Below the pieces are notes generated by a model. That model was not told the DNA's origin, did no database searches, and was given only the letters and a program-made list of their open reading frames with translations. Shown piece after piece: positions 44,053 to 51,632 of a DNA stretch of 64,000 bases (positions are counted from its first letter, which is position 1; each line of letters starts with the position of its first letter). Origin of the DNA: JANNPJ01 sp965200525. Its GTDB lineage: Bacteria; Actinomycetota; Actinomycetes; Actinomycetales; Kineosporiaceae. The position numbers and the translations under genes are program-made. Location of the stretch: assembly GCA_965200525.1 (NCBI GenBank), contig OZ241368.1, forward strand, positions 992,001 through 1,056,000. Direction: 5' to 3'.

Positions 44053-45954
44053 TCAGCCCAGTTCGCCGTCGATGTAGCACCAGCGCCAGGACTCGCCCAG
44101 CTCGACGCTGCGCATCACCGGGTGCCCGGTGGCGTTCCAGTGGGCCTCGGCGTGCCGGTTGGGCGAGGAGTCGCAGCAGCCGATGTGCCCGCAGTCCAGG
44201 CACATCCGCAGGTGGACCCAGGTGCGCTCGCCGAGGGCCAGGCAGTCCGGGCAGGCGTCCATCGCGGTCTGTGGGGTGACCATCGCCGGGGCGTCCCGCA
44301 GGTGCTCGCAGGCGGCCTCGGCCGGCGCGGTCTTCACCGTGCCCGCTTCGAGCTCGTTGCCGGCGCCGGCGGAGAAGCTGCCGAGCATGGCCTCCTCCTG
44401 GTCGATCCGTTCCAGCACCCGCTCGGCCAGCTCGTGCGGCAGCGAGCCGGAGCGCCGGATCTCGGCCACCACCGCCCGCTCGGCCTCGAGCATGCTGACC
44501 CGCAGCCGGTGGAACGCCGCCGCCGGGGTCTCCCGCTCGGCCGTGCCCGAGCCGAGCCGTTCCCAGGCCGCGTTGGCCACCCGCTCGCCCCAGACCTCGA
44601 GCGAGCCGACGACGTCCTCCGGGTCGCCGTCGCGCTTGGCCTCGGCCAGCCGGTCCAGGCCTGCGTGGGCCGAGCGCTGCTGGATCAGGGCCTCCTGGAG
44701 GGCGTCGTGGGCCGGGTCGGGCCCCTCCACCCGCAGCGCCTTGACCAGCCAGGGCAGGGTGGTGCCCTGGAGCAGGAGAGTGCCGGCGACCACGGCGAAG
44801 GCGGCCACGATCAGGGCCGGGCGGGCCGGCACCTGGTGTCCGTGGATCGTCTCGGGAATGGTCACGACGGCGGCCAGGGTGACCACGCCCCGCATCCCGG
44901 CCCAGGCCACCAGGGCCACGTTGCGGGCCGGTGGGGCGGGCTCGGCCCGGGCGATCTTCGGGATCAGCCGGGGCAGGTAGGTGGCCGGGAACACCCAGAC
45001 CAGCCGGGTCAGGACGACGGCCAGCAGCACGGCGACGCAGAGCAGCAGGATGTCGCCGTTGCGCGTCGCCCGGTCGTTGATCGCCGCCGTCAGCAGGTCC
45101 TTCAGCTGCAGGCCGATGAGCAGGAAGACGATGCTCTCGAGCAGGAACTGGACCGTCCGCCAGATCACCCGCTCGGTCACCCGGGACGCCGCGGACTGGA
45201 TCTCGGTCGAGCGGTGACCGAGCATCAGGCCGGTGATCACCACCGCGATCACGCCCGAGCCGTGCAGCTTCTCGGCCGACAGGTAGGCCACGTAGGGCAC
45301 GATCAGCGACAGGGCCGTGTCCAGCACCGGGTCCTCGACCTTGCGGCGGACGAACGACACCACCTGAGCCACCACCCAGCCGGCCCCGACCCCGGCCCCG
45401 ACCGCGAGCAGGAAGTGCCCGCCGGCCGAGGTCACGCTGGCCTCACCCCGGGCGGCCCCGATCGCGGTGGTCAGCAGCACCAAGGCGGTGGCGTCGTTGA
45501 GCAGGCTCTCGCCCTCGAGCAGGCTGACCACCTTGCGCGGCATCCGGACCCGGCGGGCGACGGCGCTGGCGGCCACCGCGTCGGGCGGGGCGACCACCGC
45601 GCCCAGGGCCAGCGCCAGGCTGAACGGCACCTCGGGCAGGATCCGGTGGACGACGACGCCGACGACGAAGCCGGTGGCGATCACCAGCACCACCGACAGC
45701 AGGGCGATCGGCCGCCGGTTGGCGCTGATGTCGACCCAGGGCGTGCGGATCGCCGTGGCGTAGAGCAGCGGCGGCAGGATGCCGATCAGCACGATCTCGG
45801 GCTCGAGCGGCAGGTTCGGCATGCCCGGCACGAACGACAGCACCAGCCCGAGGGCGGTCAGCAGCAGGGGCGCCGACAGGCCGAGCCGGTTGGCGATCCC
45901 GGCCGCCGCCGCCGCGATCGCGAGCAAAGTGATGACATTGACGGCGAGAGACAC
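44053..45954 (-). CDS. CPA1 Na+/H+ antiporter fused to a C-terminal UBP-type zinc finger
   Basis: A 633-residue fusion. Residues 1-400 are a CPA1 (NhaP-type) exchanger of about 12 helices, with GAVVAPPDAVAASAVARRV and LLEGESLLNDATALVLLTTA, the ion-site motifs. A cytoplasmic helical linker (about 410-545) follows. The last 85 residues are a UBP-type zinc finger: CEHLRDAP, ACPDCLALG, LRMCLDCGHIGCCDSS, HAEAHWNATGHPVM. This finger binds ubiquitin C-termini in eukaryotes; in bacteria its ligand is unknown, and regulation of transport is only a guess. GTG start at 45954. Short 14-bp repeats (CGGCCGGTTCAGCC at 44022-44049) sit just past its stop. Confidence 0.9.
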   Translation of the reverse strand: MSLAVNVITLLAIAAAAAGIANRLGLSAPLLLTALGLVLSFVPGMPNLPLEPEIVLIGILPPLLYATAIRTPWVDISANRRPIALLSVVLVIATGFVVGVVVHRILPEVPFSLALALGAVVAPPDAVAASAVARRVRMPRKVVSLLEGESLLNDATALVLLTTAIGAARGEASVTSAGGHFLLAVGAGVGAGWVVAQVVSFVRRKVEDPVLDTALSLIVPYVAYLSAEKLHGSGVIAVVITGLMLGHRSTEIQSAASRVTERVIWRTVQFLLESIVFLLIGLQLKDLLTAAINDRATRNGDILLLCVAVLLAVVLTRLVWVFPATYLPRLIPKIARAEPAPPARNVALVAWAGMRGVVTLAAVVTIPETIHGHQVPARPALIVAAFAVVAGTLLLQGTTLPWLVKALRVEGPDPAHDALQEALIQQRSAHAGLDRLAEAKRDGDPEDVVGSLEVWGERVANAAWERLGSGTAERETPAAAFHRLRVSMLEAERAVVAEIRRSGSLPHELAERVLERIDQEEAMLGSFSAGAGNELEAGTVKTAPAEAACEHLRDAPAMVTPQTAMDACPDCLALGERTWVHLRMCLDCGHIGCCDSSPNRHAEAHWNATGHPVMRSVELGESWRWCYIDGELG

Positions 45955-46012
45955 GCGGGTAACTATCGCACGGGCGTCAAAACCCCAGGTGGAACGGCGA
46001 AACCCGGATCGG

Positions 46013-46339
46013 TCAGCTGACCAGGGCGGCCGGGTGCACGGACGACGTCCAGGTCACCCGGGCCACCTTGAGCAGGCGCATCTCGCGGGCCCGGACGTCG
46101 GTCAGCACCAGCCGGCGCCCGGAGCGCTGGGCCCGCCGGCCCGCCCCGACCAGCACCCCCAGCCCGGTGCCGTCCCAGATCTCCAGGCCGCCCATCTCGA
46201 TGGTCAGCTCGCCGATGCCGGCGTCGACCGCCTCCTGCAGCGCGGCCCGCACGGACGACGCGTTGCGCGCGTCGAGCCGCCCGGAAAGCCTGACGTACGT
46301 TCCCGAATGGATCACTTCGATCTCCAGCCCAAGCCCCAT
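46013..46339 (-). CDS. STAS-domain anti-sigma factor antagonist-like protein
   Basis: A 108-residue single STAS domain: GTYVRLSGRLDARNASSVRAAL, then ELTIEMGGLEIWDGTGLGVLVGAGRRAQ. The phosphorylation site normally read DSSG is DGTG, so a Thr replaces the Ser and could still be phosphorylated. Such proteins release sigma factors from anti-sigma kinases. No kinase or sigma gene is adjacent, and the target is unknown. Start placed at ATG 46339 with GGGGGG upstream; an ATG 33 nt further up is possible. Confidence 0.8.
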   Translation of the reverse strand: MGLGLEIEVIHSGTYVRLSGRLDARNASSVRAALQEAVDAGIGELTIEMGGLEIWDGTGLGVLVGAGRRAQRSGRRLVLTDVRAREMRLLKVARVTWTSSVHPAALVS

Positions 46340-46550
46340 GGCCGGCCCCCCAACCCCAAAACAACACAGCAACGGTCTGTACAGCTGACGAGACGCTATT
46401 CGTCATCCGGACTCGATTGCTTGAGGCCCGCCCGACGAACCGAGGATCGTGAGCTAATCGTGACGCCGTTTACACGCTGGGTCAATCGTCTCCAGCTCTG
46501 AACTGACTGTGATCTGGCTGTAAGCCTGAAGTCGCCGCACACTGGACAGG

Positions 46551-46901
46551 ATGAACACCTCCGGCACGTTCGCCTACCTGGCCTGGCCGCTGGTGGTCGT
46601 CGGCGGGTTCGGGCTGATGGTGGTGCTGCTGCGCTGGACCTTCAGTACCGGCCACTCGCTGGTGCAGCGCCGGCCGCGGGCCGGCACCCCGACCGAGTAC
46701 GGCCTGCTGGTGCCGGTGGCCACCCCCGGCACCTTCATCGAGGGCGAGATGCTGCGGCTGCGGCTGCTGGAGTCGGGCGTGCGAGGCACCCTGGTGACCA
46801 CCACCGAGGGGCCCCGGCTGATGGTGTTCGAGCCGGACGCCGCGATCGCCCGGGCCCTGCTGGAGCTACCGCCCCGCTCGCAGCCCGGGCCTCAGCCCTG
46901 A
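46551..46901 (+). CDS. Small single-helix membrane protein of unknown function
   Basis: A 116-residue protein with one N-terminal membrane helix (YLAWPLVVVGGFGLMVVLLRW), a basic cytoplasmic stretch (QRRPRAG) and a compact C-terminal domain: YGLLVPVATPGTFIEGEMLRLRLLESGVRGTLVTT in pieces, and LMVFEPDAAIARALLE. The C-terminal part resembles DUF2007-type signal-transducing folds in shape. Similar proteins lie beside murA in other actinomycetes from memory. The final residues SQPGPQP and the stop codon lie inside a (C/G)AGCCCT repeat array. A CACACT element 7 nt before the ATG may indicate leaderless transcription. Confidence 0.7.
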   Translation: MNTSGTFAYLAWPLVVVGGFGLMVVLLRWTFSTGHSLVQRRPRAGTPTEYGLLVPVATPGTFIEGEMLRLRLLESGVRGTLVTTTEGPRLMVFEPDAAIARALLELPPRSQPGPQP

Positions 46902-47213
46902 GCCCTGAGGTCTCCCCTCGGCACCAGGGAGCATGCGTGCGCTCAGGGCGCACCGAAGTGACCCATGCCGTAGGCCACCTGGTCGTTGGGAGGCGTCCCG
47001 GGCCCGCGAGGCCTCGGTGTCTTGATCGATGTGTGAGAACGGTGGTCCAGGCCCCCGATCTCGCACATGGATCAAGACACCCGCGGTGAAGGCGATGACG
47101 GCCAGGGGCTGGGCCGAGACCGGGGAGCATGCGTGCGCTCAGGGCGCACCGAAGTGACCCGATGCCTGAGCCCTCAGCCCTCAGCCCTGAGCCCTCAGCC
47201 CTGAGCCCTGAGC
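46889..47213. repeat. Nested repeat island between the membrane protein gene and murA
   Basis: (C/G)AGCCCT heptamers at both ends (46891-46910 and about 47166-47213) enclose two identical 38-bp direct repeats, 46927-46964 and 47123-47160. Each contains a GTGCGC/GCGCAC stem. Between them lies an inverted repeat with 21-bp arms, 47017-47037 and 47060-47080, two mismatches. Both flanking reading frames end inside the heptamer arrays. The layout looks like a small mobile or recombinogenic element, but no transposase is present. Confidence 0.8.
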
Positions 47214-48503
47214 CGGCGGGCCGACCGGTTCGACGACCCCGGCGGCGTCGACCCGGCGGACGTCGGCGCCGAGGCCGCGCAGGGTGTGCGCGAACCGCGC
47301 GTAACCGCGGTCGATGTGCCCGGCCTCGTGGACGACGGTCTCGCCCTCGGCGGCCAGGCCGGCCAGCACCAGCGCGGCGCCGGCCCGGATGTCGCTGGCC
47401 TCGACCGGGGCCCCGGACAGCCGCGGCACACCGCGGACGTAGGCGTGGTGGCCGTCCATCCGCACGTTGGCCCCGAGCCGGGCGATCTCCTGGACGAACC
47501 GGAACCGGGCCTCGAACAGGTTCTCGGTGATCATCGCGGCGCCATCGGCGACCGCGCAGAGCGTGACCATGAACGGCTGCAGGTCGGTCGGGAAGCCCGG
47601 GTAGGGCAGCGTGGCCACGTCGACCGCCTTCGGCCGCTCCGGTCCGCGGACCCGGAAACCGTCGGCCAGGGTGATCACCTCGGCCCCGGCGTCCACCAGC
47701 TTGTCGATCACCAGCTCCAGGTGACCGGGCTCGCCGTTGTGCACGATCACGTCGCCACCGGTGATCGCGGCGGCGAAGGCCCAGGTACCGGCCACGATCC
47801 GGTCGGGCACGACCCGGTGCTCGACCGGCGACAGGCCGGCCACGCCCTCGATCTCCAGGGTGGACGTCGCGACCCCGTCGATCTTGGCGCCCATCCGGCG
47901 CAGCATCCGGCAGAGGTCGACCACCTCGGGCTCGCGGGCGACGTTGTCCAGCACCGTGCGGCCGTCGGCCAGGACCGCGGCCATCAGCAGGTTCTCGGTC
48001 GCGCCCATGCTCGGGAAGTCGAGCCGGATCTCGGTGCCGCGCAGCCCGCCGGGCGCCCGGGCGACCAGGAACCCGTGCTGGACGTCGATCTTCGCGCCGA
48101 GCGCCTCCAGCCCGCTGACGTGCATGTCGAGCCCGCGCGAGCCGATCGCGTCGCCGCCGGGCAGGGCCACCTCGGCCGCTCCGCACCGGGTCAGCAGCGG
48201 GCCCAGCACGCTGATCGAGGCCCGCATGGCCCGGACCAGGTCGTAGTCGGCGCGGTGGCCGGGCATCGCCGGCGTGGTCACGCTGAGCTCGCCCCGGCCG
48301 GTCTCGTACCCGACGTCGCAGCCGAGCCGACTGAGCAGTTCGGCCATGATCCGCACGTCCAGGATGTCCGGGACGTCGGACAGCGTGGTCGTGCCCTCGG
48401 CCAGCAGCGCCGCGGACATCAGCTTGAGCACGCTGTTCTTGGCCCCCGGCACCCGCACGCCGCCGTTCAGGCGCGCTCCACCCACCACTCGCAAGGCCTC
48501 CAC
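47181..48503 (-). CDS. murA: UDP-N-acetylglucosamine 1-carboxyvinyltransferase (Asp-type MurA)
   Basis: A 440-residue MurA. RVVGGARLNGGVRVPGAKNSVLKLM is the N-terminal signature. The catalytic loop reads LPGGDAIGSRGLD, with Asp at 118 where most MurA have the fosfomycin-reactive Cys. The same Asp occurs in Mycobacterium tuberculosis MurA and gives natural fosfomycin insensitivity. It transfers enolpyruvate from PEP to UDP-GlcNAc, the first committed peptidoglycan step. GTG start with TACGAT 7 nt upstream and no ribosome binding site, so probably leaderless. The last residues (QGSGLRAQG) are coded by the repeat island and are not part of the usual fold. Confidence 0.95.
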   Translation of the reverse strand: MEALRVVGGARLNGGVRVPGAKNSVLKLMSAALLAEGTTTLSDVPDILDVRIMAELLSRLGCDVGYETGRGELSVTTPAMPGHRADYDLVRAMRASISVLGPLLTRCGAAEVALPGGDAIGSRGLDMHVSGLEALGAKIDVQHGFLVARAPGGLRGTEIRLDFPSMGATENLLMAAVLADGRTVLDNVAREPEVVDLCRMLRRMGAKIDGVATSTLEIEGVAGLSPVEHRVVPDRIVAGTWAFAAAITGGDVIVHNGEPGHLELVIDKLVDAGAEVITLADGFRVRGPERPKAVDVATLPYPGFPTDLQPFMVTLCAVADGAAMITENLFEARFRFVQEIARLGANVRMDGHHAYVRGVPRLSGAPVEASDIRAGAALVLAGLAAEGETVVHEAGHIDRGYARFAHTLRGLGADVRRVDAAGVVEPVGPPAQGSGLRAQG

Positions 48504-48510
48504 GCACCGA

Positions 48511-48516
48511 ATCGTA
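48511..48516 (-). promoter_or_regulatory. -10 element of predicted leaderless murA transcript
   Basis: Minus-strand TACGAT, 7 nt, then GTG at 48503. It faces the adenosyltransferase promoter only 60 bp away. Confidence 0.55.
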
Positions 48517-48575
48517 GGCCCGCCCGGCTCAAGCGCCGCTCAGGTAGGCCCCAGGCTCGCCCGACGGCCGGTCCG

Positions 48576-48581
48576 TAAGCT
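48576..48581 (+). promoter_or_regulatory. -10 element of predicted leaderless adenosyltransferase transcript
   Basis: TAAGCT, six bases GTCCGG, then ATG at 48588. Both divergent genes of this 84-bp region would be leaderless. Confidence 0.6.
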
Positions 48582-48587
48582 GTCCGG

Positions 48588-49196
48588 ATGGTGAACCTGA
48601 CCCGGATCTACACCCGCACCGGGGACGACGGCACGACCGCCCTCGGCGACTTCAGCCGGACCTCGAAGAACGACCCCCGGCTGGTCGCCTTCGCCGACGT
48701 CGACGAGGCCAACAGCGCGCTCGGCGTGGTGCTGAGCATGACGGCGCAGCTCGGGGCCGAGCTGGGCGGGCCGATGGTGAGCCTGCTCGGCCAGGTGCAG
48801 AACGACCTGTTCGACGTCGGGGCCGACCTGTGCACCCCGCTGACCACGGTCGCGCCGCAGCACGCCCCGCTGCGGATCACGGCGGCGTACGTCGAGCGGC
48901 TGGAGCGGGCCTGCGACGAGTGGAACGCCGACCTGCCCGCCCTGCGCTCGTTCATCCTGCCCGGCGGCACTCCCGGGGCGGCCTTCCTGCACGTGGCCCG
49001 GACCGTGACCCGGCGGGCCGAGCGGGCGGTCTGGGCGGCGATCGACGAGCACGGCCGGGACGGGGACGGCGGCGTCAACCCGCTCACCGCGCAGTACCTG
49101 AACCGGCTCAGCGACCTGCTGTTCATCCTGGCCCGGGCGGCCAACGGAACCGGCGGCGACGTCCTCTGGGTGCCGGGCGGCACGAAGCCGTCGTGA
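48588..49196 (+). CDS. PduO-type ATP:cob(I)alamin adenosyltransferase
   Basis: A 202-residue protein with the PduO-type signature: TRIYTRTGDDGTTALGDFSR (ATP-binding N-terminus), VDEANSALGVVL, FILPGGTPGAAFLHVARTVTRRAER (catalytic Arg helix) and QYLNRLSDLLFILAR. It makes adenosylcobalamin from cob(I)alamin and ATP, the cofactor needed by MeaA-type mutases in this window. Length is normal for the actinobacterial form. The last four codons and the stop lie in the left arm of a hairpin, so termination structure and coding sequence overlap. Start predicted leaderless. Confidence 0.95.
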   Translation: MVNLTRIYTRTGDDGTTALGDFSRTSKNDPRLVAFADVDEANSALGVVLSMTAQLGAELGGPMVSLLGQVQNDLFDVGADLCTPLTTVAPQHAPLRITAAYVERLERACDEWNADLPALRSFILPGGTPGAAFLHVARTVTRRAERAVWAAIDEHGRDGDGGVNPLTAQYLNRLSDLLFILARAANGTGGDVLWVPGGTKPS

Positions 49197-49230
49197 CCGG
49201 CCCGGTCCCGGGCTGATCACGACGGCTTCG
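49183..49230. terminator. Terminator hairpin overlapping the adenosyltransferase stop
   Basis: CGAAGCCGTCGTGA (49183-49196, ends with the TGA stop) pairs perfectly with TCACGACGGCTTCG (49217-49230). The loop contains CCCGG/CCGGG. It lies between two convergent genes. Confidence 0.75.
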
Positions 49231-49259
49231 CCGCACCCGGCGGGAGCGAGTCGTGCGGT

Positions 49260-51500
49260 TCAGTCGTGCAGGGCCGGGATCCACTTGGGGCCGGTGTGGG
49301 CCCGGTCGCCGAGCAGGGCCAGCACGGCCGGCAGCAGGACGCCGCGGACCAGGGTCGCGTCCAGCAGCACGGCGCTGGCCAGGCCCACCCCGAGCTGCTT
49401 GAGCTCCAGCTGGGAAAGCGTGGCGAAGATCGCGAACACCGCCACCATGACGACGGCGGCGCTGGTCACGGTGCCGGCGCTGCCGGCCACCCCGATCCGG
49501 ACCGCCTCGCGGGGGCCGACCCCGGTCTTCCAGGCCTCGCGGACCCGGGAGACCACGAACACGTGGTAGTCCATCGACAGGCCGAACAGCATGACGAACA
49601 TCAGCAGCGGCAGCCAGGCCGCGATCGAGCCGATCGAGGTGAAGCCGAGCAGGCCCTCGGCCCAGGTGTGCTGGAAGACCAGCGTCATCAGGCCGAAGCC
49701 GGCCGCCACCGAGAGCAGGTTCAGGCCGACCGTGATCGAGGCCAGCCAGAGCGAGCCGAACGACAGCGCCATCACCACGAAGGTCAGCACCAGTACGAAG
49801 GCAACCACCCAGGGCAGCCGCTGGTTCATCCAGCGGGTCAGGTCGGTGCTCTCGGCCACGCCCCCGACGTTCACGGTCGCGCCGGGCACGCCGCTGAGCG
49901 CGGTCCGCAGTCCGGGCACCACCTGGTCGCGGACAGCGTCCACGGCCCGGTCGCTGCGCGGGTCGGACTGGTCGTAGGGCGAGGCCAGGTGAAGCACCGA
50001 GACCCGGCCGTCCTTCGAGGTCTCCAGGTCGGCGGTGGCGCCGACGACGGTACCGGTGGCCCGGGCCGGCCCGAAGGCCTGCTGGAGCGCGGCCCGGACG
50101 GCGGCCCGGGAGCGGCCGGGGGCCTCGACCACGACGTCCACGGTCGAACCCTGCTGCGGGAAGGCCTGGTCGAGCCGCATCGAGGCGGCCACCACGGGCA
50201 GGCTGCGCGGCAGTGACTCGACGCCGGGCAGAGCGGTGCGCATGCCCAGCACCGGCGCGGCCAGCGCGACCAGGATGCCGGCGGCGGCCAGCGACCAGAT
50301 CAGCGGACGGCGGGTGACCCGGCCGGCCAGCCGGCCCCAGAAGCCGTTGAGGTTCACCGGCCGGGTGCCCGGCCGCCGGAACGGCAGCCGGAGCTTCTCG
50401 ACCCGGTCACCGAGCACCGACAGCAGGGCCGGCAGCACGGTCATCGAGGCGATCACGGCCACCGCGACCACCAGCATCGCGCCGATCGCCATCGAGGTGA
50501 ACATGCCCCCGGCGACCAGCATGCCGGCCATCGAGATGACCACGGTGATCCCGGAGATGACGACCGCCCGGCCGGCCGTGGCAGAGGCCCGCTCGACGGC
50601 GTCCCGGGTCGAGTGCCCGGCGGCCCGCTCCTCGCGGCTGCGGCGAGTGACGAAGAGGGCGTAGTCGACGCCGACGGCCAGGCCGATCAGCAGCACCAGG
50701 CTCTGGGCGTTCGGGTCGACCGGCAGCACCTGCCGGGAGATCAGCGCGGTCAGGCCCATCGCGGCGGCGACCGCCCCGACACCGAGCAGCACCGGCACCC
50801 CGGCCGCGATCACCGAGCCGAAGGCGATCAGCAGGATGGCCAGCGTGACCGGCAGGCTGATCAGCTCGGCCCGGTGGAAGTCGCGGTCGATCTGGTCGCC
50901 GGCCTGGACGTCGCCCGAACCGGGCCCGACCTGGCCGATCCGCAGGTCCGGGTGGGCCGAGGCCAGCTTCGCGGTGACGTCGAGCATCGGCCGGACGGCG
51001 GTGTCGATGGCGTCGTCGTCCCCGGTGGCGGCGGCCAGCCCGACCGGCAGCAGCACGGTGCCCCGGTCCGGCGACAGCACCGGCGAGCCGACCTGGGCCA
51101 CTCCCCCGACGCCGGTGTAGGTCCGGGTCAGCTCCGCCTTGAGGGTACGCACGGTCGCGGCGTCGAACCGGCCGGTGCGGGTGGAGACCACGACGTTCTC
51201 GGTCGGCCGGCCGCCGAAGTCGGCGCCGTCCACGAGTTTCGCCGCCTGCTTGGAGTCGCCGACCAGCTGGTCGGTGTCGCTGCTGGTCCGCAGCCCGGCG
51301 CCGAGCAGCAGGATCGTGCCGGCCAGGACGGCGATCGCGGCGACCAGGGTGCGCCAGCGCCGGTCGGCGCACCAGGCGGCCGGCGAGCGCCGACCCGGGG
51401 CCGGCGCCTCGGGCGGACCGTCGCCGCGCCGGTCGAGGGCGAGGTGGCGGCCCGGCTCGGCCGGCCGCAGGTCAGGAGTGGTGGGGCTCTCGATCGTCAT
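49260..51500 (-). CDS. MMPL family RND transporter
   Basis: A 746-residue membrane protein with 12 helices in two halves. A first helix (WRTLVAAIAVLAGTILLLGAGL) is followed by a large extracytoplasmic domain and five helices including GLAVGVDYALFVTRRSREERAAG. A second such unit has MLFGLSMDYHVFVVSRVREAWKTG. The Asp-Tyr pairs of both halves (VDY, MDY) are the proton relay of MMPL proteins. These export lipids, siderophores or drugs across the membrane. ATG at 51500 was chosen; the frame upstream to 52565 is antisense to the kinase gene. It is divergent from the kinase/regulator operon, which may control it (inference). Confidence 0.92.
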   Translation of the reverse strand: MTIESPTTPDLRPAEPGRHLALDRRGDGPPEAPAPGRRSPAAWCADRRWRTLVAAIAVLAGTILLLGAGLRTSSDTDQLVGDSKQAAKLVDGADFGGRPTENVVVSTRTGRFDAATVRTLKAELTRTYTGVGGVAQVGSPVLSPDRGTVLLPVGLAAATGDDDAIDTAVRPMLDVTAKLASAHPDLRIGQVGPGSGDVQAGDQIDRDFHRAELISLPVTLAILLIAFGSVIAAGVPVLLGVGAVAAAMGLTALISRQVLPVDPNAQSLVLLIGLAVGVDYALFVTRRSREERAAGHSTRDAVERASATAGRAVVISGITVVISMAGMLVAGGMFTSMAIGAMLVVAVAVIASMTVLPALLSVLGDRVEKLRLPFRRPGTRPVNLNGFWGRLAGRVTRRPLIWSLAAAGILVALAAPVLGMRTALPGVESLPRSLPVVAASMRLDQAFPQQGSTVDVVVEAPGRSRAAVRAALQQAFGPARATGTVVGATADLETSKDGRVSVLHLASPYDQSDPRSDRAVDAVRDQVVPGLRTALSGVPGATVNVGGVAESTDLTRWMNQRLPWVVAFVLVLTFVVMALSFGSLWLASITVGLNLLSVAAGFGLMTLVFQHTWAEGLLGFTSIGSIAAWLPLLMFVMLFGLSMDYHVFVVSRVREAWKTGVGPREAVRIGVAGSAGTVTSAAVVMVAVFAIFATLSQLELKQLGVGLASAVLLDATLVRGVLLPAVLALLGDRAHTGPKWIPALHD

Positions 51501-51620
51501 GCCGTCAACGGTCCTCGCAACCGGTCCGGTGATCATTGGTGCGAACCGACGGACCGGGGGTGGGGCTAACCCCCGGATCACCGCGGTGCTGGCTGGATAC
51601 TCAAGTCCGGCCGGGGTGAA

Positions 51621-51626
51621 TACGGT
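51621..51626 (+). promoter_or_regulatory. -10 element of predicted leaderless kinase operon
   Basis: TACGGT, six bases GATCTC, then GTG at 51633, without a ribosome binding site. It lies in the 132-bp region shared with the MMPL gene. Confidence 0.55.
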
Positions 51627-51632
51627 GATCTC

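Noticed and set aside
42031..46020. 1329-codon open frame on the + strand
   Set aside because: It spans antisense over two well-supported genes (MeaA and the antiporter); the product is His/Gly/Arg-rich noise.
47181..48503. MurA regarded as inactive because the catalytic Cys is missing
   Set aside because: Asp at this place is known in active mycobacterial MurA; the rest of the enzyme is intact.
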